Shown here piece by piece: positions 6,138 through 7,224 of a stretch of 7,224 bases of DNA. Positions within the stretch are counted from its first letter, which is position 1; each line of letters opens with the position of its first letter. The translations under genes were made by a program, and so were the position numbers. Source of the stretch: Gammaproteobacteria bacterium (lineage in GTDB: Bacteria; Pseudomonadota; Gammaproteobacteria; Pseudomonadales; Azotimanducaceae); contig JAPUJX010000476.1 of the NCBI GenBank assembly GCA_027295975.1, positions 1-7,224 of the forward strand, given 5' to 3'. The notes below the pieces were generated by a model. That model was not told the DNA's origin and made no database searches. It saw only the letters and a list, made by a program, of their open reading frames with translations.

Positions 6138-7224
6138 ATGTCGACCGATCTCTGGGACGATCCATCGGCGGAACCGTTTATTCGCATCGAAGGCCTGTCG
6201 ATGTTTTACGGTGACGTCAAAGCGGTCAACGCGGTTGATCTCAATATTTATCGGGGTGAGCTGTTCGCTATTCTGGGTAGTTCGGGTTGCGGGAAGTCGA
6301 CGCTGTTGAGAATGCTTGCCGGGTTCGAGACGCCGACATCAGGGCGGATGATCATTGATGGGGTGGAGATGACCGATGTTCCCCCCTACCAGAGACCGGT
6401 GAACATGATGTTTCAGTCGTATGCGGTTTTCCCCCACATGACCGTTGAGAAGAATGTCGCATACGGATTGAAAAAGGAAAATCTGGCTAAAAAAGAGATC
6501 AACGAACGGGTTACAGAGATGCTTGCTCTCGTGCAGCTATCCGAACTTGCCAGGCGCAAACCCCATCAACTGTCGGGGGGCCAGTTGCAGCGAGTGGCGT
6601 TGGCCAGAGCGCTGGTGAAACGCCCCAAGGTATTGTTGTTGGATGAACCCCTGGCGGCATTGGACAAAAGACTACGGGAGCGAACTCAGTTCGAGTTGAT
6701 GAACATCCAGGACCAGTTGGGCGTGACCTTCATTGTTGTCACCCACGATCAGGAAGAAGCGATGACTCTCGCTACCCGTATCGCGGTAATGGACGAGGGG
6801 CGGTTCGTCCAGATCGGCACCCCCGCCGAAGTTTACGAGTTTCCGAAAAACCGCTTCGTTGCAGATTTTTTCGGCACGATCAACATGTTTGCCGGTACCG
6901 TGACCGAGATGCGCGACGCTCATGTGTTGATAGAGTCTGCCGAGGCCGGTGCGGTTATTCGGGCAACGCTGCGCTCTGAAGTTGTTGACGGCAAGATCAA
7001 GGTCGGCAGTCGAGTTCATGCGGCGGTGCGTCCCGAAAAAATTGTGATAAGCAAATCCCCGCAGAGCGACGATGGGCGCAACCAATTAAAAGGAACGGTT
7101 CTCGATCTTGCGTATTACCATCCTCGACCCGGACGGGAACGAACGGGAGCGCTTCTCCGTGCTCAGGTGTTTCGAAGACTCGACCGTCCAACCAACGTGG
7201 CGTCAGGCGTGGAGGTCTTTCTTA
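6138..7224 (+). CDS. PotG/PotA-like polyamine ABC transporter ATPase (3' end outside window)
   Basis: This ATP-binding subunit energises the importer from the cytoplasmic face. The frame is open from ATG 6138 to the right edge (362 codons; PotG and PotA are about 377, so little is missing). Nucleotide-binding motifs are complete: Walker A GSSGCGKST (47-55), Q-loop Q93 in MMFQSYAVFPHMTV, signature LSGGQ (145-149), Walker B VLLLDEP (165-171), D-loop ALD (174-176) and switch H203 in VVTHDQEEAMTLA. The linker VADFFGTINMFAG (241-253) leads into a C-terminal TOBE domain with VRPEKI (297-302) and GTVLDLAY (319-326). After Y326 about six residues of the usual GDxSxY-type segment appear to be missing before YH, and the following residues are a poor family match until LLRAQV. 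The gene follows the binding protein by 2 bp with no strong ribosome site, so coupling is likely. Permease genes are expected downstream. Confidence 0.93.
   Translation, partial: MSTDLWDDPSAEPFIRIEGLSMFYGDVKAVNAVDLNIYRGELFAILGSSGCGKSTLLRMLAGFETPTSGRMIIDGVEMTDVPPYQRPVNMMFQSYAVFPHMTVEKNVAYGLKKENLAKKEINERVTEMLALVQLSELARRKPHQLSGGQLQRVALARALVKRPKVLLLDEPLAALDKRLRERTQFELMNIQDQLGVTFIVVTHDQEEAMTLATRIAVMDEGRFVQIGTPAEVYEFPKNRFVADFFGTINMFAGTVTEMRDAHVLIESAEAGAVIRATLRSEVVDGKIKVGSRVHAAVRPEKIVISKSPQSDDGRNQLKGTVLDLAYYHPRPGRERTGALLRAQVFRRLDRPTNVASGVEVFL

Noticed and set aside
5509..6165. 218-codon open frame on the minus strand
   Set aside because: It is antisense to the PotF-like gene, which matches its family along the full length; the antisense product has no recognisable domain or start site.

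Overview
The window is about 7.2 kb of moderately GC-rich, gene-dense bacterial chromosome. It has Gram-negative character: three proteins carry Sec signal peptides, one of them with a periplasmic-type CxxCH haem motif, and there is a PotF-type periplasmic binding protein. Similarity of that binding protein to E. coli PotF (recognised from memory), together with the rest of the gene content, points to a proteobacterium, most likely a gammaproteobacterium. No RNA genes, insertion sequences, CRISPR arrays or phage genes are visible.

Layout. (1) At positions 1-2348, on the plus strand, lie the 3' part of a type-B carboxylesterase and, 12 bp later, a secreted protein that joins a CxxCH site to an alpha/alpha-toroid domain like those of terpene cyclases and prenyltransferases. 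The two look like one transcription unit. (2) On the minus strand, 3138 down to 2323, is an exported Sel1-repeat protein whose 3' end overlaps the previous gene tail-to-tail by 26 bp. (3) A 111-bp divergent intergenic region follows. (4) At 3250-4901, plus strand, is a sodium:solute symporter (SSS family), followed through a GTGA stop/start overlap by a 44-residue single-pass membrane protein that is easy to miss because it is short and starts with GTG. (5) A 127-bp intergenic region holds a 12-bp-stem hairpin. (6) From 5029 to the right edge is the start of a polyamine-type ABC importer operon: a PotF-like binding protein and, 2 bp later, a PotG/PotA-like ATPase cut by the window end. The permease genes (potH/potI type) are expected just beyond.

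The genes form three modules: an extracytoplasmic hydrolase with a haem/toroid protein, a Na+-driven uptake system with a putative small subunit, and an ATP-driven amine uptake system. The observations most worth a second look are the small symporter-linked protein, the CxxCH-toroid protein lacking the cyclase catalytic motif, the PotF-like protein with a remodelled ligand pocket, and an apparent in-frame gap in the regulatory domain of the ATPase.
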